In this document: positions 12,240-24,074 of the stretch, piece by piece
How positions within the stretch are numbered: position 1 is the first letter of the stretch
Layout of the letters: every line of letters begins with the position of its first letter
Assembly (NCBI GenBank): GCA_963920665.1
Contig: OY987270.1
Span: 12,984,019 to 13,048,018 of the forward strand
Length of the DNA: 64,000 bases
Direction of reading: 5' to 3'
Source: Straminergon stramineum
Lineage: Eukaryota; Streptophyta; Bryopsida; Hypnales; Calliergonaceae
Notes under the pieces: model-generated
Seen by the model: only the letters and a program-made list of their open reading frames with translations
What the model was told of the DNA's origin: nothing
The model's database searches: none
Translations under genes and position numbers: made by a program

Positions 12240-14420
12240 ATGTTTGTAGTAGTCTATAATACTTCATAGTATTGAATTGATGATTTAGATCTGTAGGTGC
12301 CTTGAATCAATGGTTGAGATTCGTAGGCACATGCTAATGTGCAGAATTCATAGTAGTCCATACTTCTGCCACTCCTATGGCTAGAAATCGCGATTTTGAG
12401 CTAAAATTGTGAAGTGTTTCTTGCAATCATCCCCATTTCCAATATTTGTTTTAAAAAAGTTGCACATGCAAGTGTAGTTTGTGTGGCTAAAATTTTGTAT
12501 CAACCCAAGAAGTTATGAGTGACGAAGAATCATTTTAGTAGAAAAAGGTCCAACAATATTTGTATTTTTTGCAACTTTTTTTGTTATTTTTTGACATTTC
12601 AAAGCCTTTTTGTAGACAAAATGAGTCACTTGAATGATATTTTCTTTCACCAATGGGTTTGTATGTTAGTTTTGAATCACTTTTTCATTTGAGTATGTTT
12701 AGAATTCAAATTTCACCTCTAAATGTGTTCCTAGGAAATTTCCATAATCCTTTTTCAACACTAAAATATTCTAATCTTACAATCTATGGGGTCAAATGAC
12801 ACCAAATTAGATTCACGTCATCTATAACACATACACTTCAAAATTATGTGGTTGAAATTTCTATACCTAAGTGACATTTAGACCTATAACACTTCAAAAG
12901 TAATGATGTTTTTAAACCCCAAATGGCCTAGGCGTTTAGGGGTGAATTTCTTAGAAGATGACTAAGAACCAACTTCAAAATCAATATGTATGCATTGAAA
13001 AATATTTTAGTACACAAATTTTAGATAGGATTTACAATTAAGCATCTCTTATTGATTGGAAGAGGTACTTGCACTATTTCTTGTTAATATTGCAATTTTT
13101 TATTCTATATTTTGCTCTTAATTAAAATAATAAGTCTAGAGACATGAAAAAAATGGACAAAGATTATGTGTAGTAAGATTGTAATTTGAAACGATTAAGC
13201 ACATGATAATTTTTTTGATAGAAGAATTAGGAAACTACATAAATACTTTGAAATTTGTGATCCTAAAAAATTAAAGAAATTCTCATAAAATTATACACCT
13301 TCACAACTCTATTTTTGTTTCTTGAGAGCTCTAAAAACAACCTCGTAATTGGGCTTTTTTCAAACCAAAAAAACTATAAATATTTTTTTGAGAAGCCATA
13401 GATGCATGTGTAAGGATATCACTTTGCAAACATGTATACAATGGAGAAATTATTTTTAAAACTTCTAGGCATGATACAGGATATAATCCTAAAATTTTAG
13501 CTCAAAATCCATAAGTTTAGGTATTCAATAGTATTCATGTCCATAAAAATCACAATTGTATTATATTATATTTTTTTTGTTTTTGATATGTATTTTTTAA
13601 ATTATAAAAAATATGAAAAATGATTAGAATTGTGATGTTCATTTTTACTATGAATTTCAGGCACAATGGATCAATACTACAAAACTTATGATTGAAAATG
13701 TGTTGAACAAATAAACCATTTTTTTGGCAAATGTTTGCTACAATAGAGGTAATTATTTAAAAAGTCACATTGATTGTATTTGGGTTTGCAATCCCTATTT
13801 GGCCCCCATTTGACTCATATAGAACAATTTATTTCTAAATTCCATTTGAGTTCTTACTCAATTTCATTTGGGGGAATGGCAAGGATTCATAGTTGTGCAT
13901 ATGGTCTAGTGGGCTCTTCCTCCAATTGGAATATTATTCCTACCTTTGAAACTTTGAAATCCAAACAAAGGAGATGAAATTTTTTTGTACCTCAATAGTT
14001 GCAAAATTTTGTTTGGTCCTTGTAATTTTTGCTCTTGGTGCTTTTATGCCCCAAATCAAATAGTAAGTTGCACAATGTCTTCAATCCCATTGGAGGCACT
14101 CATCTAAAATCACATCATCAAACATACAATGAATTTCAAGTATTTGTAATCTTATTTCAATTTGGCATGAGCATTTGGTAACTTTGGCAACAAAAATGGG
14201 TTGAAAAATTGGAGGAAATTGCCAAATCTTTCTCATGAAATGTATGAGATTTGCTAATCTTTGGATGAAAGTTACTAACGGTACGTTCCCACTTGATCTT
14301 AGCAAGGTTCTTAGAATGTAGTATTAGTTGTAGGATTTATACTGCATTCCCATCCACATTCTTTGGTATCCACTAAACATGTATGGTATGTGATGTGGCA
14401 TGTAGGCAAGAACACTATTA
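12240..14420. other. No recognised gene; AT-rich
   Basis: Long A/T runs and short frames only. The pair of motifs TTTAAACCCCAAATGGCC and GCGTTTAGGGGTGAA around 12912-12948 resembles two adjacent decayed TTAA-type ends. Nothing else was supported. Confidence 0.35.
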
Positions 14421-14769
14421 GGGGTAGTCACAATTTGTTCACCATCTGAGATTTTCATGGAGAATGGGGATGTGCAATTTGGGGTTGGCTTTTCGGAAGG
14501 GAATGTTTTTCTTTGGAGAAGTCTTCTTCATGGCCATTCTTCTCCTCCAAAGGTGAAAAATGGGCGTGGAGAAAACTTCTCCAAAGAAAATTATTCTCTT
14601 TTGGACTATGCTAATGCTCCCCATTGGCTCCACATCCGTTCTCCACATCTCATTCTCTAAACAAATAAGGGGTGTCACAATTTCTTCACCTACTAATGCT
14701 TTGCATTGGTTCCTATTACTTCTCATTCTCCATAGAAATTTTTTATGGTGAATAAACTTTGACTACCCC
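14421..14769. mobile_element. About 350-bp MITE with GGGGTAGTCA ends
   Basis: The left end reads GGGGTAGTCACAATTTGTTC. The reverse complement of the right end reads GGGGTAGTCAAAGTTTATTC, and both continue to CACCAT and then TATGGAGAATG or CATGGAGAATG, so the imperfect inverted repeats are about 50 bp. The interior contains further palindromic pieces around TTCTCC/GGAGAA. A clear target duplication was not found (TTA on the left, ATT on the right). Confidence 0.65.
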
Positions 14770-14830
14770 ATTTTGTCTATTAAACCTTTTGTAAGCTTTG
14801 GCCCACCACTACCAAAAGCATTGATAACTA

Positions 14831-15060
14831 CACTAAATAGTGAAATTAGGTGGCCTTAACAATTAGGTTGCCTTATCTGAAGAAAGTTACTTTACAAGCC
14901 ATCAAAGTCAACAAAAATTTCTACACATAAAGGTTCCTGAGTCCCAATTACAACAAAATCTAATTCAAAAGTGGTACATTCTTGTAGAGTAATAGTAAAT
15001 ATTTATATAGTGTCAAATGTTGAGAATTAGTGTGGGGCAACCTAATTTCACTATTTAGTG
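14831..15060. mobile_element. 230-bp MITE, CACTAAATAG termini, TA flanks
   Basis: The left end reads CACTAAATAGTGAAATTAGG. The right end is its reverse complement over about 20 bp, continuing into (T)TG[G/C]CC. TA flanks both sides (14829-14830 and 15061-15062). The CACTA terminus suggests the CACTA superfamily, but the TA duplication suggests a mariner-type origin. A sister element with the same features lies at 28883-29200. Confidence 0.78.
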
Positions 15061-15062
15061 TA

Positions 15063-17817
15063 GAAATTCTGTATCTTCTGAAAATGTGGATTTTAGAAAT
15101 TCCAGGTCCTTACGTATTGGCGACCCCGACGGCCCATTACAGAGGACCACTGTTTGGTATTAGCCTGAAGTTGGGCAAAAAGGGCGCACGATCTGCGGAA
15201 AGAGAGGCGGCCTGGAAAGTTGTTCAATTCTTCAATTAATGGTCGCATATGATGAATTGACTTGTTTCAAAGTGCAACAATTGTGACAATATTCATGTTC
15301 ACAAAACGTTCAAGAAGGCTGTGCATTGTGCCAGTCTGTATGTGTACCATTTGGTGACATGCTGCTCAATTGGGGATTTCTGTTCAAAGTTGTTAACTGG
15401 CAGGTTTCAGCTAGGGTACCAAATTACTAAATACAAGAGCTCAGAGCTCTTAAAAACAAGACTCAAATCATATAGATCTGAGATTTCAGGCAGGTGCCTG
15501 GAAATGTGCCAGACTCTCGAAATTTTGCCACTTAATTGAACTAGGGTCTCATAGGGGTTTCAGATTCCTTGAGGTGAATGCCTCTATGCAATTATCTTTG
15601 CGTCTCACATTTTCGGACGAATCTCAACATTTGTTACTTCCCAAACTTTCCTTAGGAACAGGTGATCTGCCTCTTCTTGAAATGTGTCCTCTTTCTGCCA
15701 GAAATCGGAGACGATCAATCTCTGCCATTGTGAGATACATTCAACCTAAAAGTCAAAAATCTCAATTCTGAATGACAAATCACCTCCATAGAAAACCTAT
15801 TGAATTTTGTGACATCAAACAAAAAAGCGCGGAATTCTCTGTAATACCGAACTTAATTCACTCCATTAAGAGATCAAACACAATGAGAGTTTTCTACAAT
15901 AGCAAGGGTGGAATAAAAATCTCTACAATTGGAATGCGAGCTCATTTTCGCAGGCAACCAAAACTGCTCATTCCTAGACCAACCTCAGCATCCCGGAAGA
16001 AAAATGAACCGTCGTCGATGATCAAAATAACAATAAAAAACACCTCTATGAAATACCAGGTGTGAACGGCTAGTGGAAAAAATTGAGGACGTCCCCGAAG
16101 TGATAGATAAGATCGAGCGTGATGTGAATGCTGCCTCGCTATTTCAATACCCTGAAATACGGAAAGCTTGCTTCGGTAAAGGTTGCAGTGTGAATCCACA
16201 TTCCCACCTTTACATGACTGTGCTTACCAAAAAACCGTTGGGTCCTATGTAGGACCAAATGGGAACGTACCCCAATTGACTTTTTTAACGATGAACTTCA
16301 CTACACTCAAGGACGATCCCATCCCTTTTTTCTCCAGGAGTACCTCAAAAATATGTCGTGCCCCAATAGCACATGTTTTTCTGGCAATGCCTCATGTGTA
16401 GATAATATAGAAAAGATCAGGCTTTTTTCGAATATTCTCCGGGCATTGCAACAACACTGAGCCTCTGGCATGCAAATTAAACTAGCTAGAGGAAAGGCTA
16501 TAGTGCAGGCCAAGGCGTTTCTTTCATGCTTTAGCAGAAAAATAAAAAAACTTGCTGAGTAGACCACTTTCTTTTTTCCACACAAATATGCAAAGATCAC
16601 TTGGAACAAACGGAACACCAGACGGGTACAAAATTCCTCATCCACTTTCAGTTCCTCTCAGGAACCTTTCAAAATTTGCAATGCAGTTCACTTTTTTGAA
16701 AAAAACTCATTAAAATTGATAAAATTTATTCTTCTTACTTAATTGTTATTGCTCAATCCTCATCCACTTTCACACCCCGTCTATATTACTGGCCTTCACT
16801 GTCAGCCACCGCAAAACGCTGCAGGATACCCGGGCTAGCAAAGCTACCTGACGACCTCCTCGTCGACTGTCATTGGCTCCGTCTCTCCTCATTCTCCATT
16901 TAGTAAAATTCGTTCCACTCGGCTTCATAATATCGATCAAGAAGTTGCTATTCATTGCAAACCACAAACAGTCTAACAATAATATTTCGGACTCGGATTG
17001 ACCAATCACACGGATTTACGTTCAGATATGCAATAGGGAGCTCTGGCTATTTTCAAATTTAGGTGCTCAACGCTTTGAGTATAATTCAAATAAGAATTCC
17101 AACTCTGACAAAAAGTAAAAAGTAAAAAACATTTCCAACACCTGTTATAGAAACTACATCCGCCCCCAATCCAGTGAGTGACGTTTGGGACCTATCCGCC
17201 ATATTCGTTTGAATGAAATTTGGGACCAAATTGTATTGTATTTAAGTTTACCACACCAAACACACCATATACGTTGCGAGGTCTTCATAATTACCATGTG
17301 TATCAATTAGTGCAGTTTCCAGTGTTCAACAACATATTTCCATCATGATTCTTTTCGGGCCACAACAATCGGCAACAGTCCAACACATAATAGACTATTT
17401 GGTGTTGTTTAGTAGTGGGCATACATTCAAGACTAAGTAAATTCTTTTCAGGTTTGTGACAAGTATTATCTCAATGTGTTCTCGACCATTGACCTAGATG
17501 AGATGCATCCAGAACTTTCTTATGGATTAATTGCAATCTTCACCTGCAACTGTAGTTGTCATCTCCTCACATGCAGCTCGTACCCAGCTCATGACGATGA
17601 ACTCCACTGGCACAATCGAAAAGAAGCCTTGATATAATGCCCGCTGAAATTTTAAAATTACTGTGATTTTAGCAAGCTCTGACCTGCGCTGAATTTCAAT
17701 TCTGCTATGGTGCACCGAGAGTCCCATGGGATCTAGGTTGCTAATATGAGGCAATGTAAGTTTACTTGACATGCAAGGGTAAAGAATTTTGAAAGTCAAC
17801 GGCGGTAGAAATTCCTC
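15063..17817. other. Upstream region of the dead cysteine-rich gene; no other gene recognised
   Basis: G+C content is higher than the flanks. Several short frames on both strands (for example 16307-16645 minus, 17527-17844 minus) match no family. The phrase CCTCATCCACTTTC occurs at about 16637 and 16756 and again upstream of the intact paralogue at about 29950, hinting that the duplicated block may extend this far, though long alignment was not evident by eye. Confidence 0.4.
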
Positions 17818-17825
17818 TATATAAG
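17818..17825 (+). promoter_or_regulatory. TATA box of the dead cysteine-rich gene
   Basis: TATATAAG lies about 100 bp upstream of the ATG. It is preceded by GGCGGTAGAAATTC, which matches GACGGTAGAAATTC before the TATA box of the intact paralogue, so the promoter was duplicated along with the gene. Confidence 0.65.
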
Positions 17826-17918
17826 CAAGTCCGAGCTCGAGCAATACTCAACCAAGTTCGACACAGCATTTGCTTTCATTTTGCATTCAGTGTCACTCTC
17901 CGCCCTTGTTGCGTAGTC

Positions 17919-19707
17919 ATGGGGAAGCTTGTCATCATGCCGGTTGCTGCACTGGTGATGCTGCTTTTAGTAGATACTACCCATACGGTGAATTTCATTA
18001 AATTGGCGATATTTCGGTAGAATGGCACAACATTTCATTAAAATGGCACGAAATTTGTTAGAAATTACACGACATTCCATTAAAATGACATGGAATATGT
18101 CAAAAATGGCACAAGACTACCGCCATTTTAATGAAATTCACCATCCATGTGCATAGTATGGAGTACTTATCAGTGCTTCAGTTAGCTAGCAATCAATCAG
18201 CAACTAATAATGTTATAATAGTCAGGTCCACCAGATTGTTCAGAGACTTTGTTATTCCAAAACAAAATGACATATCAAGGCGGATTAATTGCACTGTGAA
18301 ATTTCCAGTTGGGATTCCCATGCAACACAGGTTTTGGCAACGTTGTACCGCCAATAGATCTTGTCAATTGATTGTAGTTCGAGAATTCATTTGCCAACGG
18401 CAATGCTTGTGAATGTATTGTATCGCAGGTGCTGCACAGGCGTGGACTTGTGCTCCAGGGTACAAGGACTTTGATGGAAACTGGCCCCTCAATGCCTGAG
18501 AAGTGAACATCAACACCAACGTCAACAACTGTGGCGACTGTGGATACCAGTGCGGATCCCTCAGCGGCGCCAACGTTGTTCTAGCCTGCAATTCGGGCAA
18601 GTGCGAGTTTTCTTGCAAACCGCCATTCCTGAACTGCGACTCCATCTGGAAGAATGGCTACGAAGTCGACGGCAGCAGCGACGTGAACAACTACGGTTCC
18701 TGCAGCAATAAGTGCATTGCCCCACCTTACGCCATAGCGACCTGCGCCAATGGCCAGTGTGTTTACGTACACCTGCAAGCCAGGATGGAAGAACTGCGAC
18801 GGCAATTGGGAGAATGGCTGCGAGATCGACATCGGCCGGGACATTTACAACTGCGGTGCTTGTGGGAACAAATGCATTGCGCCCGCGAATGCGGATGCGA
18901 AATGTGCCGGAGGGAAGTGTGTGTACACTTGCAGACCGGGGTTCTTCAACTGCGACGGCGACTGGACCAACGGGTGTGAGCGTTCCTGTCTCTCAGACAT
19001 TGACAACTGCGGTGGTTGCGGAGTGAAGTGCGGCTATTACCCGAACACGATATCTTCTTGCTACGGCGATATCTCTTGAACACGATATCTCTTGCAAGAC
19101 CGGTTTTGCCAATTGTGACGGCAATTGGGCGAATGGCTGTGAGACTTGCCCCAGCACTGATGTGTACAACTATGGACAGTGCAGCAACGATTGCCCTACT
19201 CCCAAGTACCTCGGCGGTGAAGCCAAGTGCACGTAAGTTGATCAAACGTTCTCTACTGTCATTGACATCAACGGGTGAATTACTTCAAATGTTGTCTCAC
19301 ATCAGTAGCTAGTATTTTGATGTTTAAATTATGTATAAATTTAAACCTTTATAGATCTGAGGTCATTCGACTTTTGAATATTGATTGAAAGTTTTGGAAT
19401 TAGTGGTATTTGAATTTGTATAATTGTGTAAACTTTGCCTTTTGTGTCGCTAAGTAGGGCATTCAATGCTTGAACCTAATAAACTGTGCCTCCGAATCTG
19501 ACGCGTGTGAAATTGTTTAGAACTTTCAGTACTTTTATGGGAAGTCAATATGAACTGAATCTTAGTATTTTTTGTGGTATGACAGTAATGGAGTGTGCGA
19601 GAAGCAAATCCTGCAAGAAGGGATGGAGCTGGGAAAGGAAGAAAAGCTGCTGTGTGAACGGCGGCAATGGCGGTGGGAAGAAGTGTGTCTTGTGGATGTG
19701 TTGGTAG
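17919..19707 (+). pseudogene. Broken paralogue of the secreted cysteine-rich repeat protein
   Basis: The layout mirrors the intact gene at 31.7 kb: exon 1 17919-17970 (52 nt in both genes), exon 2 18429-19232 and exon 3 19586-19707. Exon 1 starts a hydrophobic signal peptide (MGKLVIMPVAALVMLLL). Exon 2 carries NCGxCG and NCDGxWxNGCE repeat blocks, about five instead of six. Exon 3 encodes a Cys-rich tail (KSCKKGWSWERKKSCC). Lesions: GT is absent at the homologous exon 1 donor (TA instead); TGA at 18497-18499 replaces a Cys codon of the first repeat; CDGNW has become FDGNW; one NCG has become NYG; a 4-bp insertion (extra GTAC) near 18766 shifts the frame; another stop follows near 19077 at a small local duplication of CGATATCTCTTG; and exon 3's open frame does not match the expected splice phase. 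A 155-bp MITE occupies intron 1. The clear conservation suggests recent death. Confidence 0.85.
17988..18142. mobile_element. 155-bp MITE in intron 1 of the pseudogene
   Basis: Terminal inverted repeats read GGTGAATTTCATTAAA. The interior is made of repeated ATTCCATTAAAATGGCAC-like pieces in both orientations. A second copy is at 34291-34452. No unambiguous target duplication is visible here. Confidence 0.75.
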
Positions 19708-20017
19708 GAAGGACATTGAAAAAGGAGAGATGGGTGTGAATCTCTTAGGTTTGACATAGATTTTCTAATTTAACAAATCTGGCGCACATGATACTGCTTG
19801 ACAAAGTTGCTCATTAGTGTACTTGTCAGGTAGTATCATGCCTGGAGTGGTAGTGTAGTGTTTTGATAATGATTAGGTGTGCTGAAAGAGGTGCATCTTT
19901 TCTGGTGTGGATTTTTTAAGTAACGCGAGTTTTTCCTATGAAAGGCCTTGAAAGTTTGTTTCCCAGTTGGCCTGCACATCTTCTTTTTCCTACTTGTTCC
20001 CAGGCTGTTATCATTAA

Positions 20018-20950
20018 CCCCTAAAGTTCCTTGACTATGTTTTCACCAAAAACGTTCCAAAACTGTCATTTCTAGTGCAAGTACCAAATTTAAGAAAAAA
20101 AACATTTTTGAACACATGTAACCGTAGGATCTTGTATGAAGTTTTTTTGAAAAGATGTGGAAAAAATTTCAGAAATTTCCACTGTGCGGATTGCAAGATA
20201 TTAACATTTGAAGTGATAAAAATCAATTTTTTTGCCCTACAAAAAATTGGGCAGCAGCACTTCAGAAGGTCTCATTTGTATGAAAAAATGTCCAAATTGG
20301 TGTTGCATCTTTGGATTCATTCTTCAAGGCAAGTTGGTTATGTTCTTGAAAAATTTGGAATCATTTGGAATTGTGCGACACATACAAAAAAAGTAGTAAG
20401 TAGAAAGAAGTAGAGAATGGTTCAAAATACTAAATTGTCAAGAATTTAATTATGGAATTGAAAAATGCCAATCCCAATGGTTGTAATGTTGTAATGAACA
20501 ATCTACATCCTATGATTTTATTTTTTTCAAAAAATATTAAAAATTAAGTTAAATAAAGGACATCAAAGTTTATTTTAGAGTAGAGATTCCATAACTGCCC
20601 GCAAAATAAAATTCCTCATAACTTTCATCTCAATGATCAAAATGGATTGATTCAAAGCTTTCCCCATATGTATAAATCTAGAGAACCAATTTTAAATTAT
20701 TATTTTTGAAAAAAGTAATTTTTTCTGATCTACCCAAGCTACCCGAGTTGCCTAAGTTGAGAAACAAACAACATTTTGCATCATAACTTTTCACTCGTAT
20801 ACTCAAATGAAATTAAATTTAGCACGCATGGAAGTTATTCCTTGTCCATACCTTGTAAAAAAATTCAGCCAAAATAAGTCAAATCTCCGCTCACATGTAC
20901 CTGCCCAAAAAAGTTATGTTGCCAAAAACACAAGGCTAGTCCTTTAGGGG
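20018..20950 (+). mobile_element. 933-bp TTAA-bounded element (PiggyBac-type ends)
   Basis: TTAA flanks both sides (20014-20017, 20951-20954), and the ends are inverted: CCCCTAAAG on the left, CTTTAGGGG on the right. PiggyBac elements insert at TTAA and begin CCC, so this fits a non-autonomous PiggyBac-type element. No transposase is encoded. The same sequence, inverted and about 961 bp long, lies at 34880-35840, and decayed copies are at 8.3-9.16 and 36.15-36.48 kb. Confidence 0.82.
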
Positions 20951-20954
20951 TTAA

Positions 20955-22122
20955 ATGATGTTATAATAGTATCTGAAATGATCTCAAGAGAATGAGAAGG
21001 AATGTGAAAGATTTTGGGCAGTTGATTAACTCCAAGTGAACATAACTGATTGGCCAGTTTCACATGATAAGTTCTATAATTTAGTCTTGTGCGGTCAGAA
21101 CTGGGGACATTTTAATTTGGAATGATGGAATTCTCTCTGCAATGTGCCATTCACAAAGCAAAATAATGGTTGATTCGAGCACAATTGCAAATTCCTTATC
21201 TTCTTGAAAAGTGGTCATTGATGTTCCAATTAGTGACCAGCGTTGCCCCACAGAGCCCAATGAAAAGCAGGAAGAGGATGAAATATGCTGCAAGGATGTA
21301 CTCTAGCTTGCTATCTATTCTTCCATTTTCCACGGCAAAAATAAGGAGCACTTTTGGAAATGTAAATGAGTTTGATGAAACCAACTCTAAAAGAATGCAG
21401 GCATTTGAACTCAAGAGATCAGGAATGGAAAAAAATTCAGCTCCTTTGCTACCGCAATTGCACCCCATCCATGCCAGTGCACATGAAATCATCTATTATT
21501 GCGCAATTGCAATCATCTAGCAACTGGAAGTTGAGTTCTGACAACTCTCAACTACTTCAAACACATAACAAACTCTCAATTTTCTTAAATTTTCTAGATT
21601 CGGGTGCCAGAAATTGGGACACAGTGAATGCTACACAGAGCTATAAAACAATATCTATTAAAGGCGGTCTGGGATCGCTCCACACTTTGTTATGCCATTG
21701 GGCTTTCTAAGCCACTGTAAAAAAACAGGGAATGGAGTTCAGATTTCAGTTTGAGGTCGCGAGGTTTGGAAGCGCCGGAGTGGAGGAATATCCCAAATAG
21801 GACGAAGTTGAAGTTAGGAATTTGAACATATCTCTGGTCCCAGTGACTGTAAATTTTTGAAAAAAACAAATGAAACAATATAGCATTCATTAGACATGGT
21901 GGTACTTGAAAAGTCATTGTCATTGTGTATTTCAGTTGAAACCAGTTTTTAGTTTTCATTGATCACATGCCAACTCTTTTTCTAACTTGCATTTATATCA
22001 CTAATGGATTGGAAAGCCCTAATGGATAGCAATCCATGATTTCTAAAAGAATTATAATATTTTTTGAAAAAGGACTAATTTTAGAAGATGGTTCTACAAC
22101 TCTAAATTTTTTTTATGGAAAG
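20955..22122. other. No recognised gene
   Basis: Frames at 21170-21710 (plus) and 21081-21492 (minus) overlap each other and match no family. No promoter, intron or repeat structure was supported. Confidence 0.35.
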
Positions 22123-22529
22123 TTAGAGCAGCCCCACGGTAGCACGCTGGACGGGCTCCACTCGCTAAGTGGGCGAGCCCGGGCTGTGGGAGATCCCCAC
22201 GGCAGGCTCGCCAAACGGGCAAAAGTGGCCGGTCACGCCAAATTCTGGCGAGGACACGGGCAACTGGTGCTCCTTGGGCGTGGCTCGCTACAACCTTCTG
22301 GCCCGCAACCCCAAAGCCTTAATTACACACCAAGATATTATATAGCCCAAATTCAAGGGATTCACCAAGGTCAGTGGGCAGAGATGATGATGTGGAGAGC
22401 TACTTGAAGCAAGAATAAATTCCACATATAAATTACCAAGTATTTTTGCTCAAATTCTTTTGAAGAAAACAATACTCAGGCGCGGGAAGAAATTGCCTCA
22501 TTTGCTCTTGGCTGACAGTGGAGTTAGAG

Positions 22530-23095
22530 AGGTGTTTTTATAGTGAAATCCATGTCCATCATGAACCCTCAAAAAATATGGGATAATTTGAAGATGAAAG
22601 CTTCACTGCTCATTGTCCAAAATTAAGAATTGTGTTTGAGGTAGAATTTTAGACCCCGTTTAAGCATAGTAGTATAATTTTTTCTAAGAAACTTTGAACT
22701 AAAAAAAGTTGTGAAATCAAGTTAAATTTCACCTCCAAAAATCCGTTTGAGGTCTCAAGCTTTCAATCAAAAGTTATGGACAAAATTCAAGATAGGGGTT
22801 GGAAGGAATTTTTTTTGACATTTTCAAACATCTTCTTTGAATTTTGTCCATAACTTTTGATTGGAGGCTTGAAACCTTAAACGGATTTTTGGAGGTAAAA
22901 TTTAACTTGATTTAACAACTTTTTTTAGTTAAAAAACTTTTGGAAAAATGTATTTTACTATGCCTAAATGAGGTCTGAAATTCTAATTCCAACACAAATT
23001 CTACTTTTGACCTAACTATGAGCGGTTGAGCTCCTAGTAGATTTAATTTACATATCCCACGTGCATTGTTCTACCTCCTACCACTCCAAGTGTAT
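22530..23095. promoter_or_regulatory. Divergent promoter-like core, split by a foldback
   Basis: On the left, TTTTTATAGTGAAATCC is followed about 45 bp later by AATATGGGATAATTTGAAGA. On the right, TTACATATCCCACGTGC is followed about 45 bp later by TGTATATAG. Read outward, each half has a CATATCCC-like box and then a TATA motif. The halves are colinear with the uninterrupted version at 58.63-58.80 kb and with 51.64-51.90 kb. The promoter role is inferred. Confidence 0.5.
22628..23000. repeat. Long foldback, about 165-bp arms around a 40-bp loop
   Basis: The left arm (about 22628-22793) and right arm (about 22833-23000) are inverted copies. The inner arms contain CTTTCAATCAAAAGTTATGG and its near-perfect complement. 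Outer arms are AGAATTTTAGACCCCGTTTA versus complement of TAAATGAGGTCTGAAATTCT, with a few mismatches. It is nested within the TTA-bounded element. A transcript across it would fold into a near-perfect hairpin. Confidence 0.88.
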
Positions 23096-23379
23096 ATAGT
23101 GAACTTCTGTTCATGATGTGAAAGATAAGGTAAATTCGAAATGCTTAGCGTCATAGCCATGGAAAGCGAATAGGAATACAAAATTCAAAATGAATTGAAA
23201 TTCTTGATTTTTGATTCCTCATAAACGAAAGTACTTGGCGTTGTTTACCCCGGTTGGTGAGTGTGCAGTGGGGCACAGGAGGAGCAGACACGGCCTGGTC
23301 TTCAGAACCACTCGCCAAACCATCATCTAGCGTGTGGTCTTGGCGAGTCTGCCGTGGGGCTGCTCTTAGCTATGCGTAG

Positions 23380-24070
23380 AGTAACTCCTGTTGTAACCTC
23401 CCAAAGTTGACTTTTCCCCTAGAAATCATGTTAAAGGAATACCTTGTTACTGACATGAATTGTAGTTTTCAGGCATGTCATTGACTCGTTGTAAAGTAAA
23501 AAAATATATATTTTGAAAATTGTTTATAGGAAAACATGTGCCAGTTTACTATTTTTAGCACAATATTTTGTGCTCAAATTCACAAAGCAATTTTAGAATT
23601 ATGAGGTGAAAAGAGTTGTGTTTTTCTTGTTTTACCCAATAAAATTAGTTTGTTAGTAAAATTAATTTGTTGTTATATTTGCCTTGAGCTTGACCAGACA
23701 TGCTCTGAGTAATTTTGGTAGAAAGAGTTTGAGGTTTTAACTTGAGTTTGTGATCGAAATCATTTATTTTGGAGAATTTTTTAATCCAACCATAACATCA
23801 TATATCCAACTCATCAAAGTGGGAAACCCCATGGAAAGTAAGATATAGTTACCTTGAAACTTTAAAGAAAAGTTTTTTTCATCACTTTGCACATTCATAC
23901 AGTAGTTCCTCTTTCAAATTTTTCCTAGAATATCTATACATCTGACAAAATTTTGCAAGTTATTGACTTGATCTGAAATTTAGTTGAAATTCCATAAAAA
24001 AATTCAAGGAAAATTAGAATCTTGTTGCTTGACTTGCCCATGGTGAGAAATAAAAGCATTAGGAAAAAAA
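23380..24070 (+). repeat. Block paralogous to 33.97-34.75 kb
   Basis: Shared, ordered pieces with 33.97-34.75 kb include CCAAAGTTGACTTTTCCCC versus CGAAGTTGATTTTTCCCC, TTTATAGGAAAACATGTGCCA versus TTTTTAGGAAAAGATGTGCCA, ATTTTGCAAGTTA, TAGAATCTTGTTG and GTGAGAAATAAAAG. The block lies downstream of the dead cysteine-rich gene, as its partner lies downstream of the intact one. Confidence 0.75.
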
Positions 24071-24074
24071 AAGA

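Larger units (their letters stand above)
22126..23365. mobile_element. 1.24-kb TTA-bounded element with GC-rich ends
   Basis: Both ends are GAGCAGCCCCACGG (right end inverted), and each is bordered by TTA (22123-22125 and 23366-23368), the target duplication of PIF/Harbinger-type elements. Terminal regions of about 180 bp left and 130 bp right are strongly GC-rich, with GGCGAG/CTCGCC motifs and internal inversions, in contrast with the AT-rich core. No transposase is encoded. A foldback (22628-23000) is nested inside a bidirectional promoter-like core. Confidence 0.85.

Noticed and set aside
10954..12948. A 2-kb TTAA element between TTAACCCCTAAGTGCC and GCGTTTAGGGGTGAA
   Set aside because: The inner sequences next to the two ends do not match and the right flank is TGAA, so pairing is not supported.
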